A stretch of DNA of 64,000 nt from Pseudomonas sp. B21-048 (GCF_024748615.1 NZ_CP087168.1:3720001-3784000); one strand, 5' to 3'; positions 17,427-27,144 are shown, counted from the first letter of the stretch. A program made the numbers and translations. Notes: a model not told the origin generated them from the letters alone.

Positions 17427-18110
17427 TTACAGGGCTAAAGGATTGATCCGCGCAAAGCTATCGACGGTCACATGCCCCGCCAATTCCCCACCCTCACGAG
17501 CCAGGCCACAGGTTGCCATCCCGGCCGTGCGCGCCGCGTCCAGCTCTTGAACGATGTCGGACAGGAACAGAATTTGCGACGCCTCGAGGCCAATCGCCTG
17601 GGTGATCCGCTCGTAGGACTGTGCTTCACGCTTGGGCCCTGAAGTGGTATCGAAATAACCACTGAACAGTGGCGACAAATCCCCCGCGTCCGAGCACCCG
17701 AAAATCAGTTTTTGCGCCTGAATCGAGCCCGAAGAATAGACAAACAGTTGATAGCCTTCCTGATGCCAGCGCTTGAGCGCTTCAACGGCGTCCGGGTACA
17801 CGTGGCCTTTCAACTGCCCGGCCTGATACCCCTGCTCCCAGACCATGCCTTGCAATGCCTTGAGCGGCGTGGCCTTGCGGTCTTCGGCGATCCAGCCCAA
17901 GAGGATCTCAATGACCCGTTCGACGTCGGCTTGCGGTTCACCGCTGTCACGCCGAACAGCGGCGAGCTGCTCGGCAACGTCGGCGCGTTCGGCGTTTTCG
18001 CGAACGAAGTCCGGCAGGTGTTTGGCGGCGTAAGGAAACAGCACGTCGAACACAAAACTCACCGCGCTGGTGGTGCCTTCGATGTCGGTGAGAATCGCTT
18101 TGATCGGCAT
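17427..18110 (-). CDS. mtnC: Enolase-phosphatase E1 (methionine salvage)
   Basis: 227 residues from [15 protein letters not shown], in which Asp9 and Glu11 are the HAD nucleophile pair of the MtnC subgroup. Further HAD blocks are [16 protein letters not shown] and the acidic [16 protein letters not shown]. The enzyme enolises and dephosphorylates diketo-methylthiopentyl phosphate to acireductone. The start is the ATG nearest the motif; the gene begins 4 bp after the mtnD stop. It is the last gene of the run, followed by a strong terminator. Confidence 0.95.
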   Translation of the reverse strand: MPIKAILTDIEGTTSAVSFVFDVLFPYAAKHLPDFVRENAERADVAEQLAAVRRDSGEPQADVERVIEILLGWIAEDRKATPLKALQGMVWEQGYQAGQLKGHVYPDAVEALKRWHQEGYQLFVYSSGSIQAQKLIFGCSDAGDLSPLFSGYFDTTSGPKREAQSYERITQAIGLEASQILFLSDIVQELDAARTAGMATCGLAREGGELAGHVTVDSFARINPLAL

Positions 18111-18114
18111 CGGC

Positions 18115-18660
18115 TCAGTCCTCGAGACGCGGGAAGCGGCTGGCGATGTTGTCGCCGGTGAAATTGGCCACCCAGCCTTCGGGGTTGTTGAACAGGCGGA
18201 CCGCGACGAAATGCGGATTTTCACCCATGTCGAACCAGTGCGGTGTACCGGCCGGCACCGAGATCAGATCGTTTTTCTCGCAAAGCACGGCGTAGACGTA
18301 ATCGCCGATGTGCAGGGTGAACAAGCCACGACCGGCGACGAAAAATCGTACTTCGTCTTCGCCATGGCGGTGTTCATCGAGGAACTTGGTGCGCAACTCG
18401 GCTTTTTGCGGGTGATCGCTGTTCAGGCTGACCACATCGACAGTGATGTAACCGCGTTCGGTCATCAGTTGGTCGATTTGCGCCTGATACGCGGCGATCA
18501 CTTCTTCCTGGCTCGCGCCGGGCTGGATTTTCGCCGCGGCTTGCCAACGGTCGAAGCGCACGCCCTGTTCGGCCAGGGTCGAGGCGATGTCTTCGAGGTG
18601 GGTCAGGACCTTGTTCGGTATTTCAGGGCTGGAGACGTGATAAACGGACAGGCTGCTCAT
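18115..18660 (-). CDS. mtnD: Acireductone dioxygenase
   Basis: 181 residues of cupin fold. Metal ligands are His97, His99 and Glu103 in [12 protein letters not shown], and His141 in GTPHWFDMG. Fe-bound enzyme gives the ketoacid precursor of methionine plus formate. A clear ribosome site (AAGGAG) precedes the ATG. It lies 20 bp after mtnB and 4 bp before mtnC. Confidence 0.96.
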   Translation of the reverse strand: MSSLSVYHVSSPEIPNKVLTHLEDIASTLAEQGVRFDRWQAAAKIQPGASQEEVIAAYQAQIDQLMTERGYITVDVVSLNSDHPQKAELRTKFLDEHRHGEDEVRFFVAGRGLFTLHIGDYVYAVLCEKNDLISVPAGTPHWFDMGENPHFVAVRLFNNPEGWVANFTGDNIASRFPRLED

Positions 18661-18680
18661 CTGGGCAACTCCTTAACGGT

Positions 18681-19307
18681 TCATGCTTTATGGTTCGAGA
18701 GCGAGCGCGTCTTCAACTCGCACTCGAACAAAAATTCAAAGGCCTCGATCTGCCGCAGCGCGTCGCTCATGCGCGCGCCCCATGTGTAGAGGCCATGGCC
18801 GCGGATCAGATAGCCGACGCAATCAGGATGGGCGTCGAGCCAAGGCTGCACCTTGGCGGCCAGCCGCGCAATGTCCTGATCGTTGTCGAAAATCGGCACG
18901 CGTACCCTGGACTCGTGGGTAGAGACGCCACTGAAGGCTTTTTGCAGTTCGTAGTCTTCAAACTCGATGAAGTCTTCCGCCGTCAGGCGCGACAGCACCG
19001 TGGCATTGACTGAATGGGTGTGCAGCACCGCGCCGATCTCCGGGCGCCAGCTGTACAGCTGAGTGTGCAGTAGGGTTTCGGCGGACGGTTTTTTGCCCGA
19101 TTCCAGGCTATTGCCCGACAGGTCGGTGGCCAGCACATCGTCGATGCCCAGCTGGCCTTTGTGCTTGCCGGACACGGTCAGCAGTGCTTCGGTCGGCGAC
19201 AGGCGGGTCGAGTAATTGCTGCTGGTGGCCGGCGACCAGCCGCGACCATACAGAAAACGCCCGGCGTCGATGATTTCCTGGGCGAGGTGTTCACGGGTAA
19301 GGCTCAT
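18681..19307 (-). CDS. mtnB: Methylthioribulose-1-phosphate dehydratase
   Basis: 208 residues of the class II aldolase fold. Zinc ligands include the pair in VLHTHSVNATVLSR and a later His in RGHGLYTWG. N-terminus GRFLYGRGWSPATSSNYSTRL is characteristic of MtnB. It dehydrates methylthioribulose-1-phosphate in the salvage of methylthioadenosine. Its ATG overlaps the stop of the upstream MFS gene by 4 bp, so the two are translationally coupled. Confidence 0.95.
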   Translation of the reverse strand: MSLTREHLAQEIIDAGRFLYGRGWSPATSSNYSTRLSPTEALLTVSGKHKGQLGIDDVLATDLSGNSLESGKKPSAETLLHTQLYSWRPEIGAVLHTHSVNATVLSRLTAEDFIEFEDYELQKAFSGVSTHESRVRVPIFDNDQDIARLAAKVQPWLDAHPDCVGYLIRGHGLYTWGARMSDALRQIEAFEFLFECELKTRSLSNHKA

Positions 19308-20455
19308 GGCCTGTCCTCTTGCATACGTGTGGCAATGATAATGGCAGCGGCGAAGGCTGCGAGACTGGCAATACTAAAAGTCAATGTGGCGCCGAGGGCA
19401 TTCCAGCTGTAGCCGGAATACAGCGCGCCCAGTGCGCCGCCGGTGCCGGCCAGCGCGGCATACAACGCCTGGCCCTGCCCTTGCTGACGCGCGCCAAAGC
19501 TACGTTGCACGAACTGGATGGCAGCGGCGTGAAAGCTGCCGAAGGTGGCGGCGTGCAGCACTTGGGCAAACAGCAGCACCCACAGGAATTCAGCAAACGA
19601 ACCGAGCAACAACCAACGCAGGGCCGCCAGCAGGAAACTCGCCAGCAGCACCCGGCGCACTGAGAAGCGCGCAAGAATCTTGCTCATGACTAGAAACATC
19701 AAGACTTCGGCAACCACGCCGACCGCCCAGAGCATGCCGATCAGCCCGCGACTGTAACCGAGTCGTTCAAGGTGCAACGTCAGAAAGGTGTAATACGGCC
19801 CGTGACTCATCTGCATCATCGCCACGCAAGCGTAGAACGCCAACACTCCGGGGTTGCGCAATTGCTGGAGGAATCCCTCCCCCGCCAACCGTTCACCCTG
19901 GATCGGTTGCGCGTTAGGCACCCATAGACTGCTGACGACGATCCCGGCCATGATCAGCACCAGCGCCACCGGATAGATGTCCAGGCTGAGCCATTCGAAC
20001 AACCGGCCGAGCGCAACGACGGTGATGATGAAACCGATTGAGCCCCACAGGCGAATCTGACTGTAGCGAGACGTCTGGCCGTTCAAATGCGCCAGAGTGA
20101 TGACTTCGAACTGTGGCAATACCGCGTGCCAGAAGAACGCGTGCAAGGCCATGACCATCGCCAGCCACGCATAGCTTTTGCTGACGAAAATCAGTGAGAA
20201 GGTCAGCAGCGTACAGACCGCGCCGAACCGCACGATGGCCAGACGTCGCCCGGTGTAGTCACCGAGCCAGCCCCAGATATTCGGCGCCACGCAGCGCATC
20301 AGCATCGGGATCGCCACCAGTTCGCCAATGCGCGCACTGGAAAAGCCCAAGTGATCGAAATACAGCGCCAGGAACGGCGCCGTCGAACCGAGCAAGGCGA
20401 AATAGAACAGATAGAAACTGGAGAGCCGCCAGTACGGCAGCGCCGCCACGGCCAT
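19304..20455 (-). CDS. MFS transporter of the HcaT/MFS_1-like group
   Basis: 383 residues with about twelve hydrophobic segments, starting MAVAALPYWRLSSFYLFYFALLGS. The loop WGWLGDYTGRRLAIVRFG between helices 2 and 3 is the MFS signature. Sequence style resembles 3-phenylpropionate permease-like proteins of unknown substrate. It is 28 bp after aroC and overlaps mtnB by 4 bp, so it belongs to the transcript that carries the methionine salvage genes; transport of a related sulfur or ribose compound is possible but unproved. Confidence 0.85.
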   Translation of the reverse strand: MAVAALPYWRLSSFYLFYFALLGSTAPFLALYFDHLGFSSARIGELVAIPMLMRCVAPNIWGWLGDYTGRRLAIVRFGAVCTLLTFSLIFVSKSYAWLAMVMALHAFFWHAVLPQFEVITLAHLNGQTSRYSQIRLWGSIGFIITVVALGRLFEWLSLDIYPVALVLIMAGIVVSSLWVPNAQPIQGERLAGEGFLQQLRNPGVLAFYACVAMMQMSHGPYYTFLTLHLERLGYSRGLIGMLWAVGVVAEVLMFLVMSKILARFSVRRVLLASFLLAALRWLLLGSFAEFLWVLLFAQVLHAATFGSFHAAAIQFVQRSFGARQQGQGQALYAALAGTGGALGALYSGYSWNALGATLTFSIASLAAFAAAIIIATRMQEDRP

Positions 20456-20483
20456 CAGACTGCAGCGGCTTCAAGAACAGCCA

Positions 20484-21575
20484 TTAAAGCTGACCCAACA
20501 CCGGCGTGCTCACGCGCACATCGGCGTTCTGCCCGCGATGACGCAGCAGGTGATCCATCAGCACAATGGCCATCATCGCCTCGGCAATCGGCGTCGCGCG
20601 GATGCCCACGCACGGGTCGTGACGGCCCTTGGTGACGACCTCAACCGGGTTGCCATGGATGTCGATGGAGCGGCCCGGCGTGGTGATGCTCGAGGTTGGC
20701 TTGAGTGCCAGATGCGCCACGATCGGTTGACCGGACGAGATGCCGCCGAGAATGCCGCCGGCGTTGTTGCTGAGAAAACCTTCGGGGGTCATTTCATCAC
20801 GGTGTTCGGTGCCGCGCTGGGCGATGCTGGCAAACCCGGCGCCGATTTCCACGCCTTTGACCGCGTTGATGCTCATCAGCGCATGGGCCAGTTCCGCGTC
20901 GAGGCGGTCGAAGATCGGCTCGCCGAGGCCCGGCATCACGCCTTCGGCAACCACGGTGATCTTCGCGCCGACCGAATCCTGGTCGCGACGCAACTGGTCC
21001 ATATAGGCTTCCAGCTCCGGCACTTTGTCCGGGTCGGGGCTGAAGAAGGCGTTTTCTTCCACCGAATCCCAGGTCTTGAACGGAATTTCGATCGGGCCGA
21101 GCTGGCTCATGTAGCCACGAACGACGATGCCTTGGGTGGCCAGGTACTTTTTCGCAATCGCCCCTGCCGCCACGCGCATGGCGGTTTCACGGGCCGAACT
21201 GCGACCGCCGCCGCGGTAATCGCGCTCGCCGTATTTGTGGTGGTAGGTGTAGTCGGCGTGGGCCGGGCGGAACAGATCCTTGATCGCCGAATAGTCCTTG
21301 GACTTCTGGTCGGTGTTGCGGATCAACAGGCCGATGGCGCAACCGGTGGTGCGGCCTTCGAACACGCCGCTGAGGATTTCGACTTCGTCGGCTTCCTGGC
21401 GCTGGGTGGTGTGGCGGCTAGTACCGGGCTTGCGGCGATCCAGGTCGCGCTGCAGATCCTCAAGGGAAATCTCCAGGCCCGGCGGGCAGCCATCGACAAT
21501 GGCGACCAACGCCGGACCATGGCTTTCGCCCGCGGTGGTGACAGTGAACAGCTTGCCGTAGGTATTGCCGGACAT
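20484..21575 (-). CDS. aroC: Chorismate synthase
   Basis: 363 residues, standard length. The first signature [18 protein letters not shown] lies at residues 17-34; the second, around [20 protein letters not shown], and the third, including [10 protein letters not shown], are intact. It makes chorismate from EPSP in the shikimate pathway with reduced FMN. It is the first gene of the minus-strand run aroC-MFS-mtnB-mtnD-mtnC. Confidence 0.97.
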   Translation of the reverse strand: MSGNTYGKLFTVTTAGESHGPALVAIVDGCPPGLEISLEDLQRDLDRRKPGTSRHTTQRQEADEVEILSGVFEGRTTGCAIGLLIRNTDQKSKDYSAIKDLFRPAHADYTYHHKYGERDYRGGGRSSARETAMRVAAGAIAKKYLATQGIVVRGYMSQLGPIEIPFKTWDSVEENAFFSPDPDKVPELEAYMDQLRRDQDSVGAKITVVAEGVMPGLGEPIFDRLDAELAHALMSINAVKGVEIGAGFASIAQRGTEHRDEMTPEGFLSNNAGGILGGISSGQPIVAHLALKPTSSITTPGRSIDIHGNPVEVVTKGRHDPCVGIRATPIAEAMMAIVLMDHLLRHRGQNADVRVSTPVLGQL

Positions 21576-21705
21576 GCGGGACGCTCCGTGAAATCGAAAC
21601 TAAAATACGTAATGCGCGCCAGTATACGCAGGCTACCCGACTAGTTCATCCTCGAACCTTATGGGTGCCTGCGAGTCCAACCGGCACCTTGTTGATGATG
21701 GCGTG

Positions 21706-22659
21706 ATGATGCTGCGAGTTCTAGCCTTGAGCCTTACCTTGTTTACCGGCTTTGCACAGGCCACTGTCCTGCAACGCCCGATCACATTGGACACGGGCAG
21801 CGACGAGCTTTTCGGCTCGCTGTTGCTGCCCAAGTCCGACACGCCTGTGCCGGTTGTCCTGATCATTTCCGGCTCCGGTCCTACGGATCGTGACGGAAAC
21901 AACCCCGACGGCGGACGCAACGACAGCCTCAAACGGCTGGCCTGGGTGCTGGCCAAACACAACATCGCCAGCGTGCGCTACGACAAGCGCGGTGTGGCGG
22001 CGAGCCTGGCTGCGACTCCAGACGAACGCAATCTGTCGGTGGAGGCCTATGTGGCCGACGCCGAAGCCTGGGGCCAGAAGCTCAAAGCCGATCCACGCTT
22101 TGGCAAACTGATTTTGCTGGGACACAGCGAAGGTGCGTTGATCGCCAGCCTGGCGGCGCCGAACGTCAATGCCGCAGCGGTGATTTCCATGTCCGGCAGC
22201 GCCCGGCCGATCGATCAGGTCCTGCGCCAGCAATTGAGCAATCGCCTGCCGCCGCCCTTGATGTTGCGCAGTAATGAACTGCTCGACAGCCTCAAGGCCG
22301 GCCACACCGACGACAACGTGCCACCGCAATTGCAGGTGATTTTCCGTCCCAGCGTGCAGCCGTACCTGATTTCGCTGTTCCGCCAAGACCCGGCGGCGGC
22401 CTTCGCCAAGTTGAAGATGCCGGCGCTGATCATCCAGGGCAGCAACGACATTCAGGTCGGCGTAGGTGACGCCAAGGCACTCAAGGCCGCTAAACCGGAC
22501 GCGGAACTGGTGCTGATCGAAGGCATGAACCACGTGCTGCGCATCGTGCCCAATGATGTGAAGCGGCAATTGGCCTCCTATAAAGATCCGCAATTACCGC
22601 TGGCGGCGGAACTCGGCGCGCGAATCCTCGGGTTTATTGAAGGACTTCGCTCCAGTTAA
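21706..22659 (+). CDS. Exported alpha/beta-hydrolase
   Basis: About 317 residues. N-terminal MMLRVLALSLTLFTGFAQA is a signal peptide. The catalytic triad is visible: Ser in LLGHSEGALIASLA, Asp in IIQGSNDIQVG, His in EGMNHVLR. The oxyanion stretch ISGSGPTDRDGN is typical of the alpha/beta hydrolases annotated as YbbA-like or serine aminopeptidase S33. It is probably periplasmic. Either of two adjacent ATGs (21706 or 21709) may be the start; neither has a strong ribosome site. It is divergent from aroC. Confidence 0.85.
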   Translation: MMLRVLALSLTLFTGFAQATVLQRPITLDTGSDELFGSLLLPKSDTPVPVVLIISGSGPTDRDGNNPDGGRNDSLKRLAWVLAKHNIASVRYDKRGVAASLAATPDERNLSVEAYVADAEAWGQKLKADPRFGKLILLGHSEGALIASLAAPNVNAAAVISMSGSARPIDQVLRQQLSNRLPPPLMLRSNELLDSLKAGHTDDNVPPQLQVIFRPSVQPYLISLFRQDPAAAFAKLKMPALIIQGSNDIQVGVGDAKALKAAKPDAELVLIEGMNHVLRIVPNDVKRQLASYKDPQLPLAAELGARILGFIEGLRSS

Positions 22660-22758
22660 GCGCTGTTTTCCCTCCAGTCCTGAAAAAAACGGCCGATAAG
22701 CCTTTGTCGCCAGCGCACTGGCTGGCGGCAAGCAGGGCTTGGACAGGATCTCGCCGTT

Positions 22759-23550
22759 ATGACTGATACCCAGACTTCACCCGACACCACCGCTGAAAAA
22801 GACGCATCGACAGCGGTCGAGCTGCCGTGGGCGGACGTCCACGTCGAGCACCACAAGATGCTCCGCCTGGCGCCGCTGCAAACCGACCGCAACACCGGTG
22901 GACGGCCGTTGCGCTTTGTCGAATTCGGTTACGCCGAACGCAATAGCAAGGAACGCAGCCTGATGCGCATGGCCATCAAGCTGCCGGGCCAGCGCGTGCG
23001 CAAAGAACAGAATCATCTGGACGTGTGGGTCGATCACACCACCAAACGCGTACATTTCGGCCCGGAAAGCGGCTTGCAGATCGAGCCGATGAACCGTGGC
23101 ATCGGACGTTATATGGCAGCTCAGGGCATTACCTGGGCGAAGAAGAAATGGCCCGCCTACACCGTCGACGGCACTGATCTGAATAACAAGGATGCGCTGA
23201 ACGAAGACACTCGCCTGCGCCGCGATCATTTTCTGCGGGTGCACGGTTTTGACGTGGTCTACGCCGACGCCCAGCATTTGAAGGGCAGCGTTAAAGAGGT
23301 GTCGGTCAGTGATTTGCTCGGCGACTGGAACAGCGAAAAGTTGCAGCAGGTAGAAATCCTCGAAGCCGCGCAGATGCTCCAGCAAGCCGAGCAGAACCTG
23401 GCGGAACAGGAAGTCAAACTGAAGAAACACGAAGAAAAAGTCAGCAAGTACAAACGCGAAGATGCCGGGCTGCGTTTTACCATTACCTGTCTGGTGGCGT
23501 TTGCGGTGTTTCAGGCGGGGTTATTGATCTGGATTGCTACGCACCGGTAA
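22759..23550 (+). CDS. Hypothetical protein with C-terminal coiled coil and membrane anchor
   Basis: 263 residues. The N-terminal 190 residues form a soluble domain with no motif I recognise (WADVHVEHHKMLRLAPLQTD). Residues about 190-235 are a predicted coiled coil rich in Gln, Glu and Lys (EILEAAQMLQQAEQNLAEQE). The last 25 residues are a single hydrophobic helix ending WIATHR, so it is tail-anchored in the inner membrane. It lies 99 bp after the hydrolase gene in the same direction. Family unknown. Confidence 0.7.
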   Translation: MTDTQTSPDTTAEKDASTAVELPWADVHVEHHKMLRLAPLQTDRNTGGRPLRFVEFGYAERNSKERSLMRMAIKLPGQRVRKEQNHLDVWVDHTTKRVHFGPESGLQIEPMNRGIGRYMAAQGITWAKKKWPAYTVDGTDLNNKDALNEDTRLRRDHFLRVHGFDVVYADAQHLKGSVKEVSVSDLLGDWNSEKLQQVEILEAAQMLQQAEQNLAEQEVKLKKHEEKVSKYKREDAGLRFTITCLVAFAVFQAGLLIWIATHR

Positions 23551-23567
23551 CCGGCATCAAACCCAAT

Positions 23568-23701
23568 TGTGGCGAGGGAGCTTGCTCCCGCTCGAGCGCG
23601 AAGCGGTCGCAAAACAGGCAACCGCGGGGTATCTGGAATAATGTGGCATCAGGTTTTAGGGCTGCTTCGCAGCCCAGCGGGAGCAAGCTCCCTCGCCACA
23701 A
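23568..23701. repeat. Paired palindromic element, GTGGCGAGGGAGC family
   Basis: Inverted copies of a 26-bp unit (TTGTGGCGAGGGAGC then TTGCTCCCGCT) bracket about 80 bp, giving a BIME-like structure between convergent genes. The centre has a smaller palindrome (GGGCTGCTTCGCAGCCC). It may terminate both neighbours. Confidence 0.85.
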
Positions 23702-23710
23702 GGATCGGCG

Positions 23711-24619
23711 TTAAATGCGAGAAGCGAACAACGCCTGATGATCGCGGCACTGCTCCGCTGTCAGCATGAATACGCCATGCCCGCCGCGCTCGAACTCCAG
23801 CCAGGCGAAGTCGACTTCCGGGTACAACGCCTCGACGTGAACCTGGCTGTTGCCCACCTCGACAATCAGCAAACCTTTTTCGGTCAGATGATCCGCCGCT
23901 TCGGCGAGCATGCGGCGCACTAGGTTCAAACCGTCGTCGCCACAGGCCAGGCCCAGTTCCGGCTCGTGCTGATACTCATCCGGCATGTCGGCGAAATCTT
24001 CCGCATCGACGTAAGGCGGGTTCGACACGATCAGGTCGAAACGTTGACCCGGCAAGCCATCGAAACCATCGCCCTGAACGGTGAACACCCGCTCATCGAC
24101 ACCGTGGCGCTCGATGTTCTGGTTCGCCACTTCCAGCGCTTCGAACGACAGATCGGCCAGTACCACTTCGGCGTTCTGAAACTCGTAAGCACAGGCGATG
24201 CCGATGCAACCGGAACCGGTGCACAGATCGAGAATGCGCGCAGGTTCGGCGCCGAGCCACGGCTCAAAACGCTTTTCAATCAGCTCGCCAATCGGCGAGC
24301 GCGGGATCAGTACGCGCTCATCGACGATGAACGACATACCACAGAACCAGGCTTCGCCCAGCAGGTAAGCGGTCGGAATGCGCTCTTCGATGCGGCGCTT
24401 GAGCAAGCGTTGCAGATTGACCAGTTCGTCGTCTTCCAGACGGCAGTCCAGATAGCTGTCGGCGATTTCCCACGGTAAGTGCAATGCACCCAATACCAGT
24501 TGACGGGCTTCATCCCAGGCGTTGTCGGTCCCATGGCCGAAAAACAGATCCTCCCCATGGAAGCGGCTGACGGCCCAACGGATATGGTCACGCAGGGTAC
24601 GAAGTCGGGAAGTGATCAC
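23711..24619 (-). CDS. prmB: 50S ribosomal protein L3 glutamine methyltransferase
   Basis: 302 residues. The SAM-binding fold shows [16 protein letters not shown] and the substrate motif [17 protein letters not shown], with the NPPY tetrad that methylates glutamine amide nitrogen. The N-terminal helical part with [20 protein letters not shown] is specific to PrmB rather than PrmC. It methylates L3. Its neighbourhood with aroC and an Smr protein matches the arrangement in other gammaproteobacteria. Confidence 0.94.
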   Translation of the reverse strand: MITSRLRTLRDHIRWAVSRFHGEDLFFGHGTDNAWDEARQLVLGALHLPWEIADSYLDCRLEDDELVNLQRLLKRRIEERIPTAYLLGEAWFCGMSFIVDERVLIPRSPIGELIEKRFEPWLGAEPARILDLCTGSGCIGIACAYEFQNAEVVLADLSFEALEVANQNIERHGVDERVFTVQGDGFDGLPGQRFDLIVSNPPYVDAEDFADMPDEYQHEPELGLACGDDGLNLVRRMLAEAADHLTEKGLLIVEVGNSQVHVEALYPEVDFAWLEFERGGHGVFMLTAEQCRDHQALFASRI

Positions 24620-24858
24620 GGGGGCAAACTCCAGAAAAAACGACTGACGATTCTAACAGCCAAAAGGCGCCGCGACGACGCAGGAAAAATACCGGATCAG
24701 ATGTAGGACTCTTCTATTTTTTCAGCAAGCTATTGAACAGAACGAGTATCTTGACAAGGCTGCGACCCAACAACGGCGGTGCCTACGATGGTAGCGATTC
24801 ACAGAAGCGCTCAGCCAGAGGAGAATGTCGCAAAAGCCCCACCCGAAGGAGCCCCAGA

Positions 24859-25449
24859 ATGTCCGTTCCAAAAACGATGTTTCAACTCAGCGGCCGTGGT
24901 TATGCAGCGGCCAATCTGGGTCATGCGACCCTTGTCATCATCGATGCCCAGAAAGAATACCTCAGCGGCCCCTTGGCACTGAGCGGCATGGATGCTGCCG
25001 TCGCGAACATCAAGCAACTGGTGGCCGCTGCCCGTGCAGCCGGTCGGCCGATCGTGCATGTACGCCACCTCGGCACCGTCGGTGGGCTGTTCGACCCGCA
25101 AGGCGAGCGCGGCGAGTTTATCCCGGGGCTTGAGCCACAGGGCGACGAAACCATCATCGGCAAATTGCTGCCGAGTGCGTTTCATGGCACTGAACTGTTG
25201 GAGCGCCTGCAGAATCTCGGCTCGCTGGACCTTATCGTCTGCGGCTTCATGAGCCACTCCAGCGTCAGCACTACCGTGCGCGCCGCGAAGAACCTGGGGT
25301 TTCGTTGCACATTGGTTGAAGACGCCTGCGCGACTCGCGACCTGCCCTACAAGGGTGGCGTCCTGAGCGCCGAGCATGTTCAGCACACCGAAATGGCGAT
25401 CATGGCGGACAACTTCGCCACCCTCGCCCTGACCCGCGAACTGATTTGA
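24859..25449 (+). CDS. Isochorismatase-fold hydrolase with Ser at the usual catalytic Cys position
   Basis: 196 residues from MSVPKTMFQLSG; the strong ribosome site AAGGAG precedes this ATG. Core residues of the family are present: Asp in VIIDAQKEYLSG and Lys in IIGKLLPSAFHG. The segment that normally carries the nucleophilic Cys (THxCVSxT style) reads CGFMSHSSVSTTVRAA, with Ser in place of Cys. The Cys two residues before the Phe is not at the catalytic position. It may still hydrolyse by a Cys-independent route, as isochorismatases do, or use Ser. Substrate unknown. It is monocistronic, 239 bp after prmB in divergent orientation. Confidence 0.85.
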   Translation: MSVPKTMFQLSGRGYAAANLGHATLVIIDAQKEYLSGPLALSGMDAAVANIKQLVAAARAAGRPIVHVRHLGTVGGLFDPQGERGEFIPGLEPQGDETIIGKLLPSAFHGTELLERLQNLGSLDLIVCGFMSHSSVSTTVRAAKNLGFRCTLVEDACATRDLPYKGGVLSAEHVQHTEMAIMADNFATLALTRELI

Positions 25450-25580
25450 TGGACCTTCGATGAGCGGTCCATGCCGCCGCTCATCCGCAAAAGCCTCTCA
25501 TTGGCAGTAATTGCCCTAGCCTCAGGAACATCCCGGTCAACTCCCGGTCGAAGGGCCGATACCCATTGAGGAAGGTCGGA

Positions 25581-25901
25581 ATGAAGTTATCCGATGGTTT
25601 TGATGCACGCCGCTTGCGGCCCAAAGGCCAACGCAACTGGCGTTTTCGCTTCGGCGCAGCGTTCGCAGCCTTGCTGGCGACGTGTGGTGTGTTGCTGGCG
25701 ATGGCCGGCGCGGCCAGCCTGCTGGGCCGGCCACCGGCGCTGGGCGAGTTGAATGCCAGCCCGCTGGGCTCGGTGATCATTCTGGCCGTGGGCCTGTTCG
25801 TTCTGTACATCGGTGTGTGGTTGTGGCGCCGCTGCCGTCGCCGCTCGCGCCAGTCGCAAGAGCTGAATATGGCACCGCATCTGATGAAAAAACACGACTG
25901 A
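25581..25901 (+). CDS. Small two-helix membrane protein
   Basis: 106 residues. After a basic N-terminus (RRLRPKGQRNWRFR) there are two membrane segments, AAFAALLATCGVLLAMAG and VIILAVGLFVLYIGVWLW, joined by a short loop, and a strongly basic tail RRCRRRSRQSQ. Ribosome site GAGGAAGG precedes the ATG at 25581. Located between the isochorismatase-fold gene and the Smr gene, with 75 bp to the latter. Family not recognised. Confidence 0.7.
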   Translation: MKLSDGFDARRLRPKGQRNWRFRFGAAFAALLATCGVLLAMAGAASLLGRPPALGELNASPLGSVIILAVGLFVLYIGVWLWRRCRRRSRQSQELNMAPHLMKKHD

Positions 25902-25976
25902 GCCCAACGTCGGACGTTTTGTCGCGCCCCATTCGTCCCGACTTGGGTAAACTGGCCGCCCTTCGCGGAGGCTGAC

Positions 25977-26534
25977 ATGCAAGACGACGATTTTTCCCTG
26001 TTCAAAAGCGCGATCCAAGGCGTCAAGCCGATCAAGCACGATCGCGCTGAAACCGGTAAACCCAAGGCCGACCGCGCGCAAATCGCCAAGCTGCGCCAGG
26101 CCGCCACTGTGCGCACCGATGCCACCACCGTTGACGGGCTGTCCGATCAGTTCGTCATTGATGTCGGCCCCGAAGATGAGCTGATGTGGGCCCGCGATGG
26201 TGTCCAGGAAAGCCAGATCCGCAAGCTCAAGATCGGACAGATTCCGTTCGAAGGCAGCCTCGACCTGCATGGCATGAGCGTGGAAAAGGCCCGTGAAACC
26301 CTGTGGGCCTTTCTGGCCGAAGCGACCAAATTCGAAATCCGCTGCGTCCGTGTCACCCACGGCAAAGCGGTTCGCCTGGATGGCAAGCGGCCGATGATCA
26401 AGAGCCACGTCAACACGTGGCTACGTCAACATTCACAAGTGCTCGGCTTCACCTCGTGCCAACCGAAACACGGCGGCGCCGGAGCGGTTTATGTGATGCT
26501 CAAACGCACCATGATGGAAGGTCGCGACGAGTAA
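25977..26534 (+). CDS. Smr-domain protein (SmrB-like)
   Basis: 185 residues. The Smr domain begins SLDLHGMSVEKARETL, with the LDLHG motif, followed by RVTHGKAVR and the C-terminal HGGAGAVYVMLKR. These are the motifs of the nuclease branch. SmrB in Escherichia coli cleaves mRNA between collided ribosomes, and lies next to prmB there as here. The N-terminal 85 residues are charged and probably disordered. This is the last core gene before the genomic island. Confidence 0.88.
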   Translation: MQDDDFSLFKSAIQGVKPIKHDRAETGKPKADRAQIAKLRQAATVRTDATTVDGLSDQFVIDVGPEDELMWARDGVQESQIRKLKIGQIPFEGSLDLHGMSVEKARETLWAFLAEATKFEIRCVRVTHGKAVRLDGKRPMIKSHVNTWLRQHSQVLGFTSCQPKHGGAGAVYVMLKRTMMEGRDE

Positions 26535-26611
26535 TGCCGCCGCTTCACGCTTGCAGCGCCGTGTCCGTCACCGTACCCTTGCCCTTTGCGTAAAATCCCA
26601 CAGGTAGTTTC

Positions 26612-26659
26612 ATGTCCCTGGAACAGAATTACACCGACATGTTCAAGGGTGCTTACTAA
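26612..26659 (+). pseudogene. Severed 5' end of folE left at the island's left edge
   Basis: A 15-codon frame, MSLEQNYT then DMFKGAY and TAA. Its first eight codons correspond to the usual start of Pseudomonas GTP cyclohydrolase I, and the nucleotides CTGGAACAGAATTACACCGA recur exactly inside the functional folE 22.9 kb away. It is the native translational start, cut off by island integration. The upstream folE promoter should lie in 26535-26611. Confidence 0.9.
26618..26637 (+). repeat. attL core of the genomic island
   Basis: The 20-bp sequence CTGGAACAGAATTACACCGA is identical to 49519-49538. It is the direct repeat made by site-specific integration into folE codons 3-9. Confidence 0.9.
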
Positions 26660-26775
26660 GTTGTAAGGGTCAATGAAATCAGGGACTTAATGCCCAGGCC
26701 ATCTCAGAACTTCCCGCCAAAACGCAGTCATTGGTACAAAAATTGGTACGGGATTTCCTCCTCTCGCAACACATA

Positions 26776-26813
26776 AAAAGCCCCGCTCCGGCTGTACCCG
26801 TGCGGGGCTTTTT
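26776..26813. terminator. Strong bidirectional terminator inside island left end
   Basis: AAAAGCCCCGC and GCGGGGCTTTT form an 11-bp stem with a 15-base loop, with A and T runs at each side, so it works in both directions. It insulates folE promoter read-through from the island. The 26660-27015 gap otherwise holds no convincing gene. Confidence 0.85.
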
Positions 26814-27015
26814 TGCACCTCGAGCTGACGCTCGCTGAAAGGCAGCTCTCGATTCAACCGGTCGATCCATCAAAGCATCGTGCACAAGATCGCTGTCTAG
26901 CCCTCCCCCTTGAAGTCTCGTGAATTTGTTCTAACTTTTCTGTGCACGGCTAGGAACCATGTCGTCGGTTGCTAGCTGTCCCCTTAAAATTAATCACTTG
27001 GATATCGAGACAAGT

Positions 27016-27144
27016 ATGTCAACTCACATAAAGCCAGGCCCAAAACCAAAACGTGAAGACGGAAAGGATGACAGAAGGCAACACGTTAACCCTCCAAACA
27101 AACCGAAACATCCGACGCTACCGACTCACAAACCAGAAAAGTAA
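27016..27144 (+). CDS. Possible small basic Pro/Lys-rich protein
   Basis: 42 residues, MSTHIKPGPKPKREDGKDDRRQ and onward, ending THKPEK; rich in Pro, Lys and His. No good ribosome site is seen, and composition gives little evidence for coding. A terminator follows at 27237. It may be expressed, or it may be noise. Listed because it is the only plausible frame in this stretch. Confidence 0.25.
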   Translation: MSTHIKPGPKPKREDGKDDRRQHVNPPNKPKHPTLPTHKPEK

